The notes beneath the pieces were generated by a model, which had not been told where the DNA came from, made no database searches, and saw nothing but the letters and a program-made list of their open reading frames with translations. From assembly GCA_015055815.1 (NCBI GenBank), contig SVHM01000008.1, positions 1-41,513 on the forward strand: 41,513 nt of DNA, read 5' to 3'. Source of the stretch: Clostridiales bacterium. Its GTDB lineage: Bacteria; Bacillota; Clostridia; Christensenellales; UBA1242. Positions 23,990 through 34,100 of this stretch are shown here, one piece after another. The translations under genes and the position numbers were made by a program. Every line of letters begins with the position of its first letter. Position 1 is the first letter of the stretch.

Positions 23990-26650
23990 TTATTTATTAA
24001 GAGAATATGTATAATCTCCATCAGTACAATGTACAGTAATTACCTGATCAAGTATAGACGACATCGTTAAATGAGATTTAAATTCTTCAATTGTATTGCC
24101 ATAATTGATAGTATGGAAATTTTCACAATCATCTAATATACCCCAATCAAAAGTACCTATTAAACCTTTAATTGTCAACTCTTCTAAATCAAATGCTTGT
24201 GAGAATGGACCATCATTAAAGCCATTCAGTTCAATCACACCTTCGAATGTTATTTTCTCAGCACCACTATAGTATCCAAATGCACGACTTTCAAGCGTAA
24301 CAACTGAAGATGGAACAATGATTTCAGTAATTTTTTTACGACCACTAAATACATAAGTATTAATTGTAGTAACATGTGATGGAATTGTCACAACACCAGA
24401 AATATCCCCTGGAACAAAATATAAAGTTGTCTTATCTTTGCTATAAACAAAATTATTCTCGTCTGTAGTATACAATGGATGACTATCACTAAATATCATT
24501 TTTGAGAAACAAGCCGTACGATCACCAAACTGAATATCCTCCACACCGTCTGGAATAATTATACTTGTTAATTTACCACAATTACCAAATGATGCTCTAA
24601 TTGTTGTAAGTGTATTAGGTAAATTAACTTGAGTTATTTCATCACAATTATCAAATGAATAATCCCATAATATCTCTGTCCCATTCTTTACATTAATTAC
24701 ACCACTTTTACCATTAGGACAAGCAATCAAGGTTTTTCCGTCAGCACTATACAAAATTCCATCATTTGATGAATATGTAATAGATCCATTTGCCACGTTA
24801 AACGCAGTAATATTCACACTATAGAAATCATTATTTTTAATTTGACCAGTAAATGAAGCTGGAATATTTAGAGTTTTAAGAACTTTATTACGGACAAATG
24901 CATCTTCATGCATTTCCACTACACCCTCAGGAATTGAAAATTCATCACCCAACTTATATTCAGGGTAGCAAATAATAGTAGTCTTGTCTTTATTATATAG
25001 AACACCATCTTGAGAAGAAAAATATTGGTTTTCACTATCTATATTTATTTCTCTGACATTAGAATTGATACAATAAGGAATAATTTTTTCAATTGACGCA
25101 GGTAAATTCATAACAACACCAGCATTACCATTATGATAACAATATCCGCCAAATTCTTTTACTGGAAGTTTTGTACCATCCACTTCAATTTCGGCAGGAA
25201 CAGTAACCACCAAAGAATAAGATTTAATATTTGTTATTATAGCATACGTACCATCTTGGCTCTTTTGAGCGGTAAACTCACTCGCCTTAACAGACGAAGC
25301 ACCCTCAATTAATTCACCATCTTCATACTTATATGTACATTCAAAAACACCTTCATCTTCAGTCACAACTGAAACCATATAGGTATCAATATCATCATTA
25401 GACTTTGCAATACTTAAGAAATTGCCTGAGTCATATTCAAAATCATTATTGCCAATATAAGAATACTTTCCCCTTTCTACAAGTCTATTTTTGTATGCAA
25501 TTAGTAATTGCTTAGTTGAAGGCTTTTCATTCAAATTATCCATTACAATAATATCTTCTAAAAGCTTGACAGCATCTTCATATTCAAACCATGTAGAAAT
25601 ATATTGATATTCAAACTTATTATCTGGATTAACCCTAACTATAAACTCAACCTTGTTTGTTGAGTAATCCATCGCATCAATAAATGAATCATTAATCACA
25701 AAGTTTTCATAATTAATAGACTTTTCGTAATCAATACCAAATGCAAAATTATCACAATATGAATTAAATATAGTCTCGGTTGCAGAATCACCTTCACTCA
25801 AATCATCAAAATCTATAGAATTAATATTTTTAACAATATTTCCCCTATAAAATTCAAAATTCTCATCCAATACATCAGAAAACTCAAAATCACCATTCAT
25901 TACTTCATTTAAATTTTTAGTAAAATCAAAAGAAGTGCCCATAAATTCATTCTTTTGATAATCTATCATTGCAAGCAACAATGATTCATTTCCTTCAGAA
26001 TCATAATTATTATAAGCAATAGTTTTAGCTGAATTTAATGTATCATTAGTAAAATTGTAATCAATTTGACATAATATCCATTGGTCTTCCCCTACACGAT
26101 CTAAGGTTAAATAACAATTAACTAAAGAACCTACTTTTTCTACTTTATAGTAGTAATAATTATATACTTTTTTACCATCTTTAGAATTGTCAGTTTCCCA
26201 TTCATTCAATTCCATAGCCATATATGTTTTTCCCAACTCAAACTTATTGGTATACACATCTGAATTTTTAGAATTTACCACAAAATCTATTGCAGAAGGA
26301 ACTATATTACATGTCTGCATAACACTAAAATACAAATTAAGTTCGTTTATAGTTAAAATATCAGATGAGCTAGAAATAGTTGCTGATTGCAATTTTTGTT
26401 GTCCATCATTTGACTGAATTGAACTTTCTTCAGCAGAAGACTTTGCATAATCTTTATAAATTTCACTTCCTCTTTCGCTAACTTTTTTTATAGCATAACT
26501 AGCAAGTTCTACTTCAGTTCCCTTTACTCCACCATCATCTTTCTTTCTAATAAAGAAATACCAAGCCCCAAAGCCAATACCAGCAAGAAGAATAAGTGCT
26601 AGTAGCACACCTACAATTCTCTTTCCCTTAGAACGTTCTTTAACTTCCAT
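23990..26650 (-). CDS. BspA-like leucine-rich-repeat membrane-anchored protein
   Basis: An 886-residue protein, likely extracellular. One membrane helix at about 12-33 follows a basic N-terminus (KERSKGKR) and acts as an uncleaved anchor. Residues about 45-440 form an unrecognised alpha/beta region. From about 470 to 860 there are BspA-type (LRR_5) leucine-rich repeats, with repeated blocks such as KTLNIPASF, TQVNLPNTLTTI, TSIIIPDGVEDI and TEIIVPSSVVTL. A larger module recurs at least three times: a Ser-x-Asp-Gly-x-Leu-Tyr-like start, then Asp-Lys-Thr-Thr and a Pro. Such repeats usually mediate binding to host or other surface molecules; here that is only family inference. GGAGGGA precedes the ATG; it has its own promoter and terminator. 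Confidence 0.8.
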   Translation of the reverse strand: MEVKERSKGKRIVGVLLALILLAGIGFGAWYFFIRKKDDGGVKGTEVELASYAIKKVSERGSEIYKDYAKSSAEESSIQSNDGQQKLQSATISSSSDILTINELNLYFSVMQTCNIVPSAIDFVVNSKNSDVYTNKFELGKTYMAMELNEWETDNSKDGKKVYNYYYYKVEKVGSLVNCYLTLDRVGEDQWILCQIDYNFTNDTLNSAKTIAYNNYDSEGNESLLLAMIDYQKNEFMGTSFDFTKNLNEVMNGDFEFSDVLDENFEFYRGNIVKNINSIDFDDLSEGDSATETIFNSYCDNFAFGIDYEKSINYENFVINDSFIDAMDYSTNKVEFIVRVNPDNKFEYQYISTWFEYEDAVKLLEDIIVMDNLNEKPSTKQLLIAYKNRLVERGKYSYIGNNDFEYDSGNFLSIAKSNDDIDTYMVSVVTEDEGVFECTYKYEDGELIEGASSVKASEFTAQKSQDGTYAIITNIKSYSLVVTVPAEIEVDGTKLPVKEFGGYCYHNGNAGVVMNLPASIEKIIPYCINSNVREINIDSENQYFSSQDGVLYNKDKTTIICYPEYKLGDEFSIPEGVVEMHEDAFVRNKVLKTLNIPASFTGQIKNNDFYSVNITAFNVANGSITYSSNDGILYSADGKTLIACPNGKSGVINVKNGTEILWDYSFDNCDEITQVNLPNTLTTIRASFGNCGKLTSIIIPDGVEDIQFGDRTACFSKMIFSDSHPLYTTDENNFVYSKDKTTLYFVPGDISGVVTIPSHVTTINTYVFSGRKKITEIIVPSSVVTLESRAFGYYSGAEKITFEGVIELNGFNDGPFSQAFDLEELTIKGLIGTFDWGILDDCENFHTINYGNTIEEFKSHLTMSSILDQVITVHCTDGDYTYSLNK

Positions 26651-26679
26651 TTTATCCCTCCGTATATTTATACAATAAG

Positions 26680-26709
26680 AGTATACACCTTATTTATTAA
26701 AAACTCCAA
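26680..26709 (-). promoter_or_regulatory. Candidate promoter of the LRR gene
   Basis: TTGGAG (26704-26709), 18 nt, then TATACT (26680-26685) on the minus strand, about 30 nt before the ATG. Confidence 0.55.
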
Positions 26710-26782
26710 ACAAATTTCATTATATTACTTTATTTTGCGTTAAATAAATTAATAAATACAAATATAATAAAATAAAAATACA

Positions 26783-26808
26783 AAAAGCAAGGGATACACC
26801 TTGCTTTT
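26783..26808 (-). terminator. Terminator of the DUF1858 gene
   Basis: A 10-bp stem (AAAAGCAAGG 26783-26792 with CCTTGCTTTT 26799-26808) followed by T on the minus strand, immediately after the stop. Confidence 0.8.
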
Positions 26809-26811
26809 AAA

Positions 26812-27009
26812 TTATTTAACTTCTTCGTTTAATTTTTCAACCATAAGTTTTACGTCAATGCCATGAACCTGACCTGCTTCAGCAAGTGTTTCCATTTGAC
26901 TCATTGGACAATGAACACAATGCATACCAAATCCTTGAAGTATTGCTTCTGCATTAGGATTTAATTTTAATGCTTCACCAATTGTTGTATCTTTAGTTAT
27001 TTTTGCCAT
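26812..27009 (-). CDS. DUF1858 domain protein (hybrid-cluster-associated redox type)
   Basis: A 65-residue soluble protein that matches DUF1858, small proteins often found beside hybrid-cluster proteins or other redox enzymes in anaerobes. Seen: ITKDTTIGEALKLNPNAEAI, then GMHCVHCPMSQMETL with a C31-x-x-C34 pair in the expected place, and EAGQVHGIDVKLMVEKLNEE. The cysteines suggest a disulfide or metal site; the partner is unknown and no hybrid-cluster gene is in this window. AAGGAGATAAT precedes the ATG. It is monocistronic by promoter and terminator. Confidence 0.92.
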   Translation of the reverse strand: MAKITKDTTIGEALKLNPNAEAILQGFGMHCVHCPMSQMETLAEAGQVHGIDVKLMVEKLNEEVK

Positions 27010-27079
27010 AATTATCTCCTTTATTTTAAATCCAACTCGTTAATCTATTACTTATTAACATCAATTTAACTACAAATAT

Positions 27080-27108
27080 ATTTTAACATAATTTAATGTT
27101 TTTTACAA
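27080..27108 (-). promoter_or_regulatory. Promoter of the DUF1858 gene
   Basis: TTGTAA (27103-27108), 17 nt, then TAAAAT (27080-27085), preceded by TGT as an extended -10. Confidence 0.6.
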
Positions 27109-27134
27109 CAAATAAATTAATATACACACATTAA

Positions 27135-28043
27135 TTAATAAATCTTTTTGCCACAATTAGAGCAAGTTTTTGATGTGATATTATTTCTACAACCACAAGA
27201 CCTACACAAAACAAAAGTATTGATATTTATTCTATTTTGAGAGTTTTGCATAGTACCTTGAGATGAAACTTCAATCGGAACTTCATTTTTTACACTATTA
27301 TTAACACTAGCAATATTAGATAAATTTGGAATTACCCTTTTCTTCTTCGCCACTATCTCATTAATTTTTTCTCTATGTTTTTTCTTAAAATCAACCGATT
27401 TAATTTTTATATTTTTTATATAAAAACCCTTTTTATCAAAAGTATCTTGCAATTCGGTATTTAACATTTTTTCGATTGACTGCCCATCAAAAAGTAATGT
27501 GTTTATTCCAATTTTTGACTTGCTAATTTTTTTATCAATCGTATCGCCTATAAGTAAAGATAAAAATTTATTAATTTTATCGTTGTTTATGGTATTGTTT
27601 GTAAGCAAACACCTAATCATACTAGCCGAATCTATAACTCTAAAGCCACATATTCCATTTGCCCTACCCTTAACATTTCCCATCTCGTAACTTTTAATCT
27701 TAAAGTATTTATTAGCGACAAACTGAAAATTATTAGTTTCATTTGTGTTTATAAAAAACAGTTTTACTGGTATTTTTTTAATTTTTTGATTATCATTAAG
27801 TTTCTGTCTTGAAAATAATTCGGGTAAATTTTCGGCATTAATTTTATATTTTCCAGCAATTAAAACATCACAAACTTTATTTTTATAAACAACAACACAA
27901 TTAAAATTATCCCTAACAATTATATTTTTATTAATATATAGGTATTTATCCTTTTTCGAATAAAAAATAATATGGTCGCCTATTTCACCACCACACTCAA
28001 TGTTTTTATTAAATAAATCTTTAATTGCTGATATTAAACCCAT
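27135..28043 (-). CDS. SPFH-domain protein with C-terminal zinc ribbon
   Basis: A 302-residue protein. The N-terminus (MGLISAIKDLF) and body resemble the YdjI-like group of SPFH proteins, and the C-terminus has a zinc ribbon: CRSCGC ... CSNCGKKIY. The middle (IKIKSVDFKKKHREKINEIV) looks like the late SPFH helix. The group is linked with membrane-associated scaffolds, but its function is poorly known. I chose the ATG at 28043 because it gives this conserved start, although no clear ribosome binding site precedes it; an upstream GTG at 28067 is the alternative. Promoter TTGAAA-17-TAATAT ends only about 15 nt before the ATG. It is divergent from the PRC-barrel gene. Confidence 0.7.
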   Translation of the reverse strand: MGLISAIKDLFNKNIECGGEIGDHIIFYSKKDKYLYINKNIIVRDNFNCVVVYKNKVCDVLIAGKYKINAENLPELFSRQKLNDNQKIKKIPVKLFFINTNETNNFQFVANKYFKIKSYEMGNVKGRANGICGFRVIDSASMIRCLLTNNTINNDKINKFLSLLIGDTIDKKISKSKIGINTLLFDGQSIEKMLNTELQDTFDKKGFYIKNIKIKSVDFKKKHREKINEIVAKKKRVIPNLSNIASVNNSVKNEVPIEVSSQGTMQNSQNRININTFVLCRSCGCRNNITSKTCSNCGKKIY

Positions 28044-28057
28044 AATCTTACATAAGT

Positions 28058-28086
28058 ATATTAACACAAATTTGTCAAACTTTCAA
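28058..28086 (-). promoter_or_regulatory. Candidate promoter of the SPFH gene, near-leaderless
   Basis: TTGAAA (28081-28086), 17 nt, then TGT-TAATAT with the -10 at 28058-28063 (minus strand). A start about 7 nt downstream leaves a leader of roughly 8 nt. Confidence 0.45.
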
Positions 28087-28174
28087 ATTATTACAATTAA
28101 AAATTTACAAATGGTTATAATGATTTAAAAAAAATAATATATTTTAATACAAGTAAATAAAATCGGAGAGTAGA

Positions 28175-28906
28175 ATGAACAAAATATCGGATATAATTTC
28201 AATGCCAATTATTAGCATGTACGAAGGCGAATATTTAGGCATTGCCTACAATCTTTTGTTTGACTTAAAAAATAAAAAATGCAAATACATAGAAATATTA
28301 AACGACACGGACAACCTTCCTAAAATCATAAAATATAGCGATATTTATAAGATCGGCAAAGAATGTATTTTTATTAAAAACACAGAATGTGTCGAATTAA
28401 AAAGCAATCTAGATTATGAGTTGGAAAATCTAGCTAGCCCAATTAATATAAGTACATATAATTTAGATGGTGAAAAGGTCGGAACAAGCCTTGATGTTGT
28501 ATTAAACAATCAAACAATTGAAGAAATTATACTAAACAATACCAAAGTAGTTAAAAATAATGAAATAGTAAACATTGGCAAAAATATTATTCTTATAAAT
28601 AAAAATTCTATAAACCTGTCAAAATTTAAGCCTAAAACAAAAATAAATAAGCAACCCAAAACAGATACACCTGTCATGATATTATCAAACACTACCCCAT
28701 CTATCAACAAAGATACGGAAAACTACACAAAAATAATAACCGATTATAGATTTTTAATAGGTAGAATTTTACAAAAAGACATATTTGCTATAAATGGTGA
28801 AATTATAGCTAAAAATGGAAGCATTATAACAAAAGACATAGTTAATAAAGCAAGTTCGTATGGCAAGTTAATAGAAGTTACAAGATATAGTAAAAAGACA
28901 AAATAA
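28175..28906 (+). CDS. Tandem PRC-barrel-like protein
   Basis: A 243-residue soluble protein. The first 75 residues (ISMPIISMYEGEYLGIAYNL, then KYIEIL and SDIYKIGKECIFIK) have the strand pattern of a PRC-barrel domain; a second, weaker copy spans about 88-148 (YNLDGEKVGTSLDVVLNNQT). The last third has a Lys-rich linker and then GRILQKDIFAINGEIIAKNG, a fold also seen after PRC barrels in clostridial proteins. PRC barrels bind RNA, photosynthetic or cell-division proteins depending on lineage, so no role can be set. GGAGAG precedes the ATG. Its bidirectional terminator is shared with the convergent coiled-coil gene. Confidence 0.65.
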   Translation: MNKISDIISMPIISMYEGEYLGIAYNLLFDLKNKKCKYIEILNDTDNLPKIIKYSDIYKIGKECIFIKNTECVELKSNLDYELENLASPINISTYNLDGEKVGTSLDVVLNNQTIEEIILNNTKVVKNNEIVNIGKNIILINKNSINLSKFKPKTKINKQPKTDTPVMILSNTTPSINKDTENYTKIITDYRFLIGRILQKDIFAINGEIIAKNGSIITKDIVNKASSYGKLIEVTRYSKKTK

Positions 28907-28929
28907 AAAGACACGTTAAGTGTCTTTTT
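28905..28929. terminator. Bidirectional terminator
   Basis: A 10-bp stem AAAAAGACAC / GTGTCTTTTT with a 5-nt loop. It ends both the PRC-barrel gene (plus) and the coiled-coil gene (minus). Confidence 0.85.
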
Positions 28930-28930
28930 A

Positions 28931-31015
28931 TTATTTCTTCATTTTTCTTGCACTATCAAGAAGTCCTTGAAGAGATGTTCTCTTCTTTGGCTCTTCAGCA
29001 GGAGCTTCTGCTGGTGTTTCAGCTGGAGTTTCAGAATTTTGTTCTTCAGATGAGTTTTCTTCAGTAGCATTTTCAGTATCTGTTACTTCTTCTTTTTCTT
29101 CAACTTTTTCAACAGTTTCTTTTAAATCTTGTTTATTATCAAGAAGTTCTTTGTTTGTTTCTTCTATATCTTTTTGAATATTTGTAAATGCAGCAAATGG
29201 GTTTGCTTCTGCTTCAGCATCTCTTTTTGCTCTCTTATTAATTTCTTCAATTTCATCTTTATATTCAGAATCAGCTTTCTTAACTTCTTTTAATTTTGCA
29301 AGCAATTCATTTTCTTCTAATTTTAATTTATCTTCTCTATCAGAAGTAGAAACCATCTCAGCTATAGCATTTTTCTTTTCTTCAATAGTTTCAGTATCTT
29401 CATACTCTTCTTCATCATAGCCTAATTTTCTCTTCTTTTTCTTATCAGCTACTCTTTGTTTAAATTCAGGAGTATTGAAGTAATCTCTTACGTTATTGAT
29501 AGCTTCGATTTCTGCAAGTCTAACTTTGATATCTTGTTCAAGTTTTAGTATATATTCTTGTTTTGCTTTGATATCAGCATCTTGGTCTGCAACAAGAAGT
29601 GTCATCTTATCAATTTCTTCTTGCATAATTCTTGCTTTTTCTTCTTTTTCTTTGATTATAGGCTCTTGCTGTTCTTGAAGTGTTTTATTAATTTCACCCC
29701 AAACTTTATTAGCATAGTTCCTACATTCGCTCATCATATTTTGTTCAATTTGAATTTTCTTCTCTTTAACTTCAGCAGAAAGCTGTGCAATTTCTTGCTC
29801 CATTTCTTGTTGTTGTTTTTCGAAGTTAATTTTAGAATATTCGTAATCTTTCTCTAATTGTTGTTGTTTTTGTTGTTCTTCGTTATATCTTTTCTTCAAG
29901 TAGTTTGCTTCAATTTTAACGCTTGTTGCATTCAATTGTTCTGTGATTGATGCCATGTTTTCTCTAACTGCTTGAGACTTTCTTTCATAGTCTTTTGTTA
30001 CTTCGTCAAATTTCTTTTGGAAGTTGAACATTTCAGTTTCTTTTGAGTTAATTCTTTCAGTCATTCCCCTTTTGAAATTGAAGTATTTTTCACCTTCCAA
30101 CATAGCTCTATCTAGAAGTAATGAACTTTCAACACCAACTGGTTCAAAGTCGAATTTCTCAAAGTGATTAGCATTCATTTCAGCTTCTTCTTGCATTTTT
30201 TGTTCTTGTAAAGCTCTCTTTTCAAGATATTCTTGAAGAACTGGAATTGCTTCTCTAATTTCCTTTGGAGTAAATAATACTTCATATTCAACGAATGTTG
30301 GCATTGTTGAACAAGCTTTATTTAAATATCTTTCAAATTCATGGAATTCATAATAAAGGTCAGCATATCTACTAGATTCCATAAGTCTTAAGAATGCCAC
30401 AACAAATAAACCTACAAACAAGTAAATTAGTGGGAATAAAGAAATTTGGAATAAATTCATAAGAACACTACCCGCATATCCTTCAGTACCGATTACTGCA
30501 TCTGATGATGTTGTAATAGTATTTGGATATACACAAGCAAAGTTTCCTATGAATGCTAGTACTGATACCATTATAGTTATGTATAGCACGATATTTGTAA
30601 TAGTCTTATACGAACTACTTCTAGTTGGTTGGTCAATACAAGAAGTTGAATTGATATATTCTGATGGTTGTCTATCTCTGTTAAGCATATATTCTTGCCA
30701 AGAATATCTCAAAGTCTTTGGAACTCTCTTAAACTTATTATTCACTTCAACTAGATTGTCTTCATTAATAAAGGGATGTTTTTTAAAGTATTTATTAAAT
30801 CCAGTAACACATTTAAGCAATTTACTTTCATAAGTTCTAGATATTAGCAAAATACAAATAGCAACACCTGCGATAAATATAGCCAAAGATACAAGTGTAA
30901 TGATTTGCATTGCTTTTGTAGGTTGTTGTCCACCAAGGGCAACACCCATTTGCTCAAATACTGAAAAAATAGAATCCATTAAATTGCTTTCTAATAAACG
31001 ATTTGAACTCAACAT
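28931..31015 (-). CDS. Membrane protein with long coiled coil, MotA/ExbB/ZorA-like topology
   Basis: A 694-residue protein I do not recognise at family level. Membrane helices at about 36-58, 140-162 and 187-209 enclose a cytoplasmic loop of about 80 residues (with NKYF, KRVPKTLRYSWQEYM) and a short outer loop, the topology of ExbB/TolQ/MotA-type proton-channel subunits. From about 240 to 640 it is highly charged and Gln/Glu/Lys-rich, with long heptad-like helices, as in the tail of ZorA. The last 60 residues are Glu/Pro/Ala-rich and end in a basic patch. No partner of the ExbD or ZorB type is near. TAGGAG precedes the ATG, and it has its own promoter. Alternatives are a structural or division scaffold. 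Confidence 0.6.
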   Translation of the reverse strand: MLSSNRLLESNLMDSIFSVFEQMGVALGGQQPTKAMQIITLVSLAIFIAGVAICILLISRTYESKLLKCVTGFNKYFKKHPFINEDNLVEVNNKFKRVPKTLRYSWQEYMLNRDRQPSEYINSTSCIDQPTRSSSYKTITNIVLYITIMVSVLAFIGNFACVYPNTITTSSDAVIGTEGYAGSVLMNLFQISLFPLIYLFVGLFVVAFLRLMESSRYADLYYEFHEFERYLNKACSTMPTFVEYEVLFTPKEIREAIPVLQEYLEKRALQEQKMQEEAEMNANHFEKFDFEPVGVESSLLLDRAMLEGEKYFNFKRGMTERINSKETEMFNFQKKFDEVTKDYERKSQAVRENMASITEQLNATSVKIEANYLKKRYNEEQQKQQQLEKDYEYSKINFEKQQQEMEQEIAQLSAEVKEKKIQIEQNMMSECRNYANKVWGEINKTLQEQQEPIIKEKEEKARIMQEEIDKMTLLVADQDADIKAKQEYILKLEQDIKVRLAEIEAINNVRDYFNTPEFKQRVADKKKKRKLGYDEEEYEDTETIEEKKNAIAEMVSTSDREDKLKLEENELLAKLKEVKKADSEYKDEIEEINKRAKRDAEAEANPFAAFTNIQKDIEETNKELLDNKQDLKETVEKVEEKEEVTDTENATEENSSEEQNSETPAETPAEAPAEEPKKRTSLQGLLDSARKMKK

Positions 31016-31051
31016 ATATTTCTCCTAATTTCATTTCTATATACATTAAGT

Positions 31052-31060
31052 ATTATAACA
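31052..31060 (-). promoter_or_regulatory. Extended -10 promoter of the coiled-coil gene
   Basis: TGTTATAAT on the minus strand: TATAAT at 31052-31057 with TG one base upstream. No good -35 at normal spacing. Confidence 0.55.
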
Positions 31061-31108
31061 TATACTTAATTATTTAACTAACAATTTTACACAACATTTA
31101 TAATTTTT

Positions 31109-34100
31109 TTATTCAATTTCAATAAGTTTTCCAAGATAAAATGAATACAAAAATTTCTTGGTAATTTTGATATTTGTGGCTTTTTCAAAGGCTAATTTAT
31201 AAATATCAAGTTGTAATTTATACTGACTTTTTAAAATTTCAACATTGTTTGTCCTATTTGTCTTAAAGTCAATAAGATAATTTTCATTACCGTTTACAAC
31301 TACCATATCTATAATTCCTTGAATTATAACCTTAGTATTATTATCGCTATTTTTAACTAATTTATTATAATTTTCTTGCATAATAAACTGCTTTTCTCTA
31401 TAAACCTTATCAGCATGCAATACAATATCTTTTAGATTTTCTATTGCAACAATTATTTCGTTTACATTTACATATTGCGCAACGTCTGGAGACATTTCCC
31501 CACTACTTATAAGTCTATCAATTAATAATTCTACGTCTTCACCACTTTCAGTAAAATTTAAGTTTTCCATAACCAAATGATACGCAGTGCCTATTTCCAA
31601 ATAATTTTTAGGTGTTTTTTCGTCACTTTCATTAAGATTAATTGGCTTATTATTTAAATTTTCATAGTCTTTTTCTTCGTTTAAAATATTGGTTACTGTA
31701 TTTTTAATTGTAAACTTTTCTAAACTAGGAGTATTCCCCCATACTTGTTTAAATTTAAATTCCAAGTCTTTATCAAAATCATTAAGTATTATACTTTCAT
31801 TATTTTCTTTGTTTTTTAAAACTATTTCGTCTTCGTTATAAATATTTACTTTTGCCCTACCATCTCCTGAAAAAATTGTAAATTCTTTATCTTTCTCAAA
31901 TTTAATTAGGTCATCATTTTCAAGACATTTAAAAAACATTTCCATATAAGAAGATGATGAATATATATCATTATTTATAGTTGAAAGTTTCTTTAAATCG
32001 TATGTTCCTACTATGCTTAAAATTTCTCTAGGTCTAGTAAGAGCAACATATAGAAGTCTAATTTCTTCATCTAGTTGAGATTTTTTATTGTCTAGTTCGC
32101 AAGCATATTTTACAATAGTATCTTTGGCAACTCTTTCTTCATTATCAATAGAAGATATTGCCACACCAAAATTATCACTAATAATAACATTTTTCTTGTC
32201 TTTATTAATTTGGAATTCTTTTGAAAAACCACCAATAATAACTGCTGGATATTCAAGACCTTTACTTGAATGCATTGTAGTAATTCTTATGGCATCTCCG
32301 CCATCTCCAAGCACATGGTCCGTTTCAGAAGAAGAAATAAAATCCAAATATTCCAAAAACTTATCTACATTGTATTTGTAATTTTCATTTTCGGTTAGTT
32401 TCAAAAACTCATTAATATTATCTACTTTCTCTTCTCCATCTGGCATGATTTGATATTTTACTATCAAACCAAATTGTTGAATAGTATTTTGCAAAAAGTC
32501 ATAAATACAAGTATTTGCTAATTTTTCTCTACCCGATTGCAAAAATGATTTAAATAAATTTATCTTATTTAGAAGATTGCCTTCTATTAAGTAGTTCCAT
32601 AATGCTTGATGAAAATATTTCTCTTTTGACGAGTTTTTTATCTCATACAATTCACTTTCATCTATGTTAAATAAATTTTTAAGAACGATTGCAAGTGGTA
32701 TGTCATTTTTATAATTTGATATTACTTTCAAAATAGATATTAACAAATTTACTTCTGCCGTTTCAAATAATGATGTTTTTGTATTTGTTGTAAATGGAAT
32801 ATTTACTTCATTCAAAGTTTCGCATAAGCATTTTAAATAATTACCCCTACTTCTAAGAAGTATTGCAATGTCAGAATTTTCAAAATATTCACCGTTTGCT
32901 TTTTTAAGAGTTTTAATTCTATTTATTTCTTTTGCTACTGCTAAACATTCGGCACGTTCTCTATCTTCAAATTTTGTAGTCAAGTTTAGAATATTTAAGT
33001 TTACAAAACAATCGTTGTAATCTTTATCACACTGGAACATGGCATCATTTTTATAGTCAATACCAATTGTATTTTCAGTAATTAATTTACTAAATATCTC
33101 ATTAGCAAAAGACAAAATATTATTATCGCTCCTAAAGTTTAAATTAAATTTAATAACTATATCATCATTACTATTATTAAACTTTTTATATTTTTCTAAG
33201 AAAATTTTAGGTGACGAATTTCTAAACTTATAAATACTCTGTTTGACATCACCTATCATAATGTAATTATTATGTGATGTTAAATTAAGAAGTATTGCTT
33301 CTTGCTTATCATTTACATCTTGGTATTCATCTACAAATACAAATGTATACGAGTTTTTTAAAACATCTCTCACACTATCAATTTCAAGTAGTTTAAGCAT
33401 ATAATTTTCTAAATCATTGAAATCAAGTCCATTTTTAGATAGTTTAATATTTGCATAATTCTCTTCTACTTCTTCTACTAGAGTTAGCAATTGCATTAAA
33501 TTATTTTTTGCTTTTGATAGATAGCCTGTTAAGCACTCTATATTTTCTGCAAAAGTTAATTTTTTAATTTTATCTAGCAACTTTTTTAAGTCATCATTAC
33601 AAAGTTTCACTTCTTCATCAAACTGTTTAATTTCTATAGGTGCTGAACTGCTCAATCTAGGTTTAGCTCTTAATGACTTATTATTAAATATCTTTACCGA
33701 CTGTTCAAAATTAGTTGCACCTATATATTCTTCAATAAAACGTAATCTATCATACAGAAAGTCACTGTATTTTTCAAATTCTCCAACACATCTAGCAATT
33801 AGGTCATTTATAGAACTTATCTTTTGAGACAACTCACTTTGCAAATACTTATATACATAATCACAGGCAATATTTTTATTAACTTCCAAAGAATAACTTT
33901 TACTTAAAAAATCTTCTTTCCAACAGGCATAGTTATTTTTAGTGTTTTTATAATCATATATTTTAAGTATTATCGACTTTAAACTTTCATCATTTCTTTT
34001 ATTATCATAACATGAATAAAGTTCATAAAAGTTATCGTCATTTTCTTCAATATGTTTTCTAAAGACATTTTTAATAGCATTATCTAAATAGTACTTCCTT

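Noticed and set aside
28931..31015. A complete Zorya defence system
   Set aside because: Only a ZorA-like topology is seen; no ZorB, ZorC, ZorD or ZorE gene lies nearby, and the neighbours are housekeeping addAB genes.
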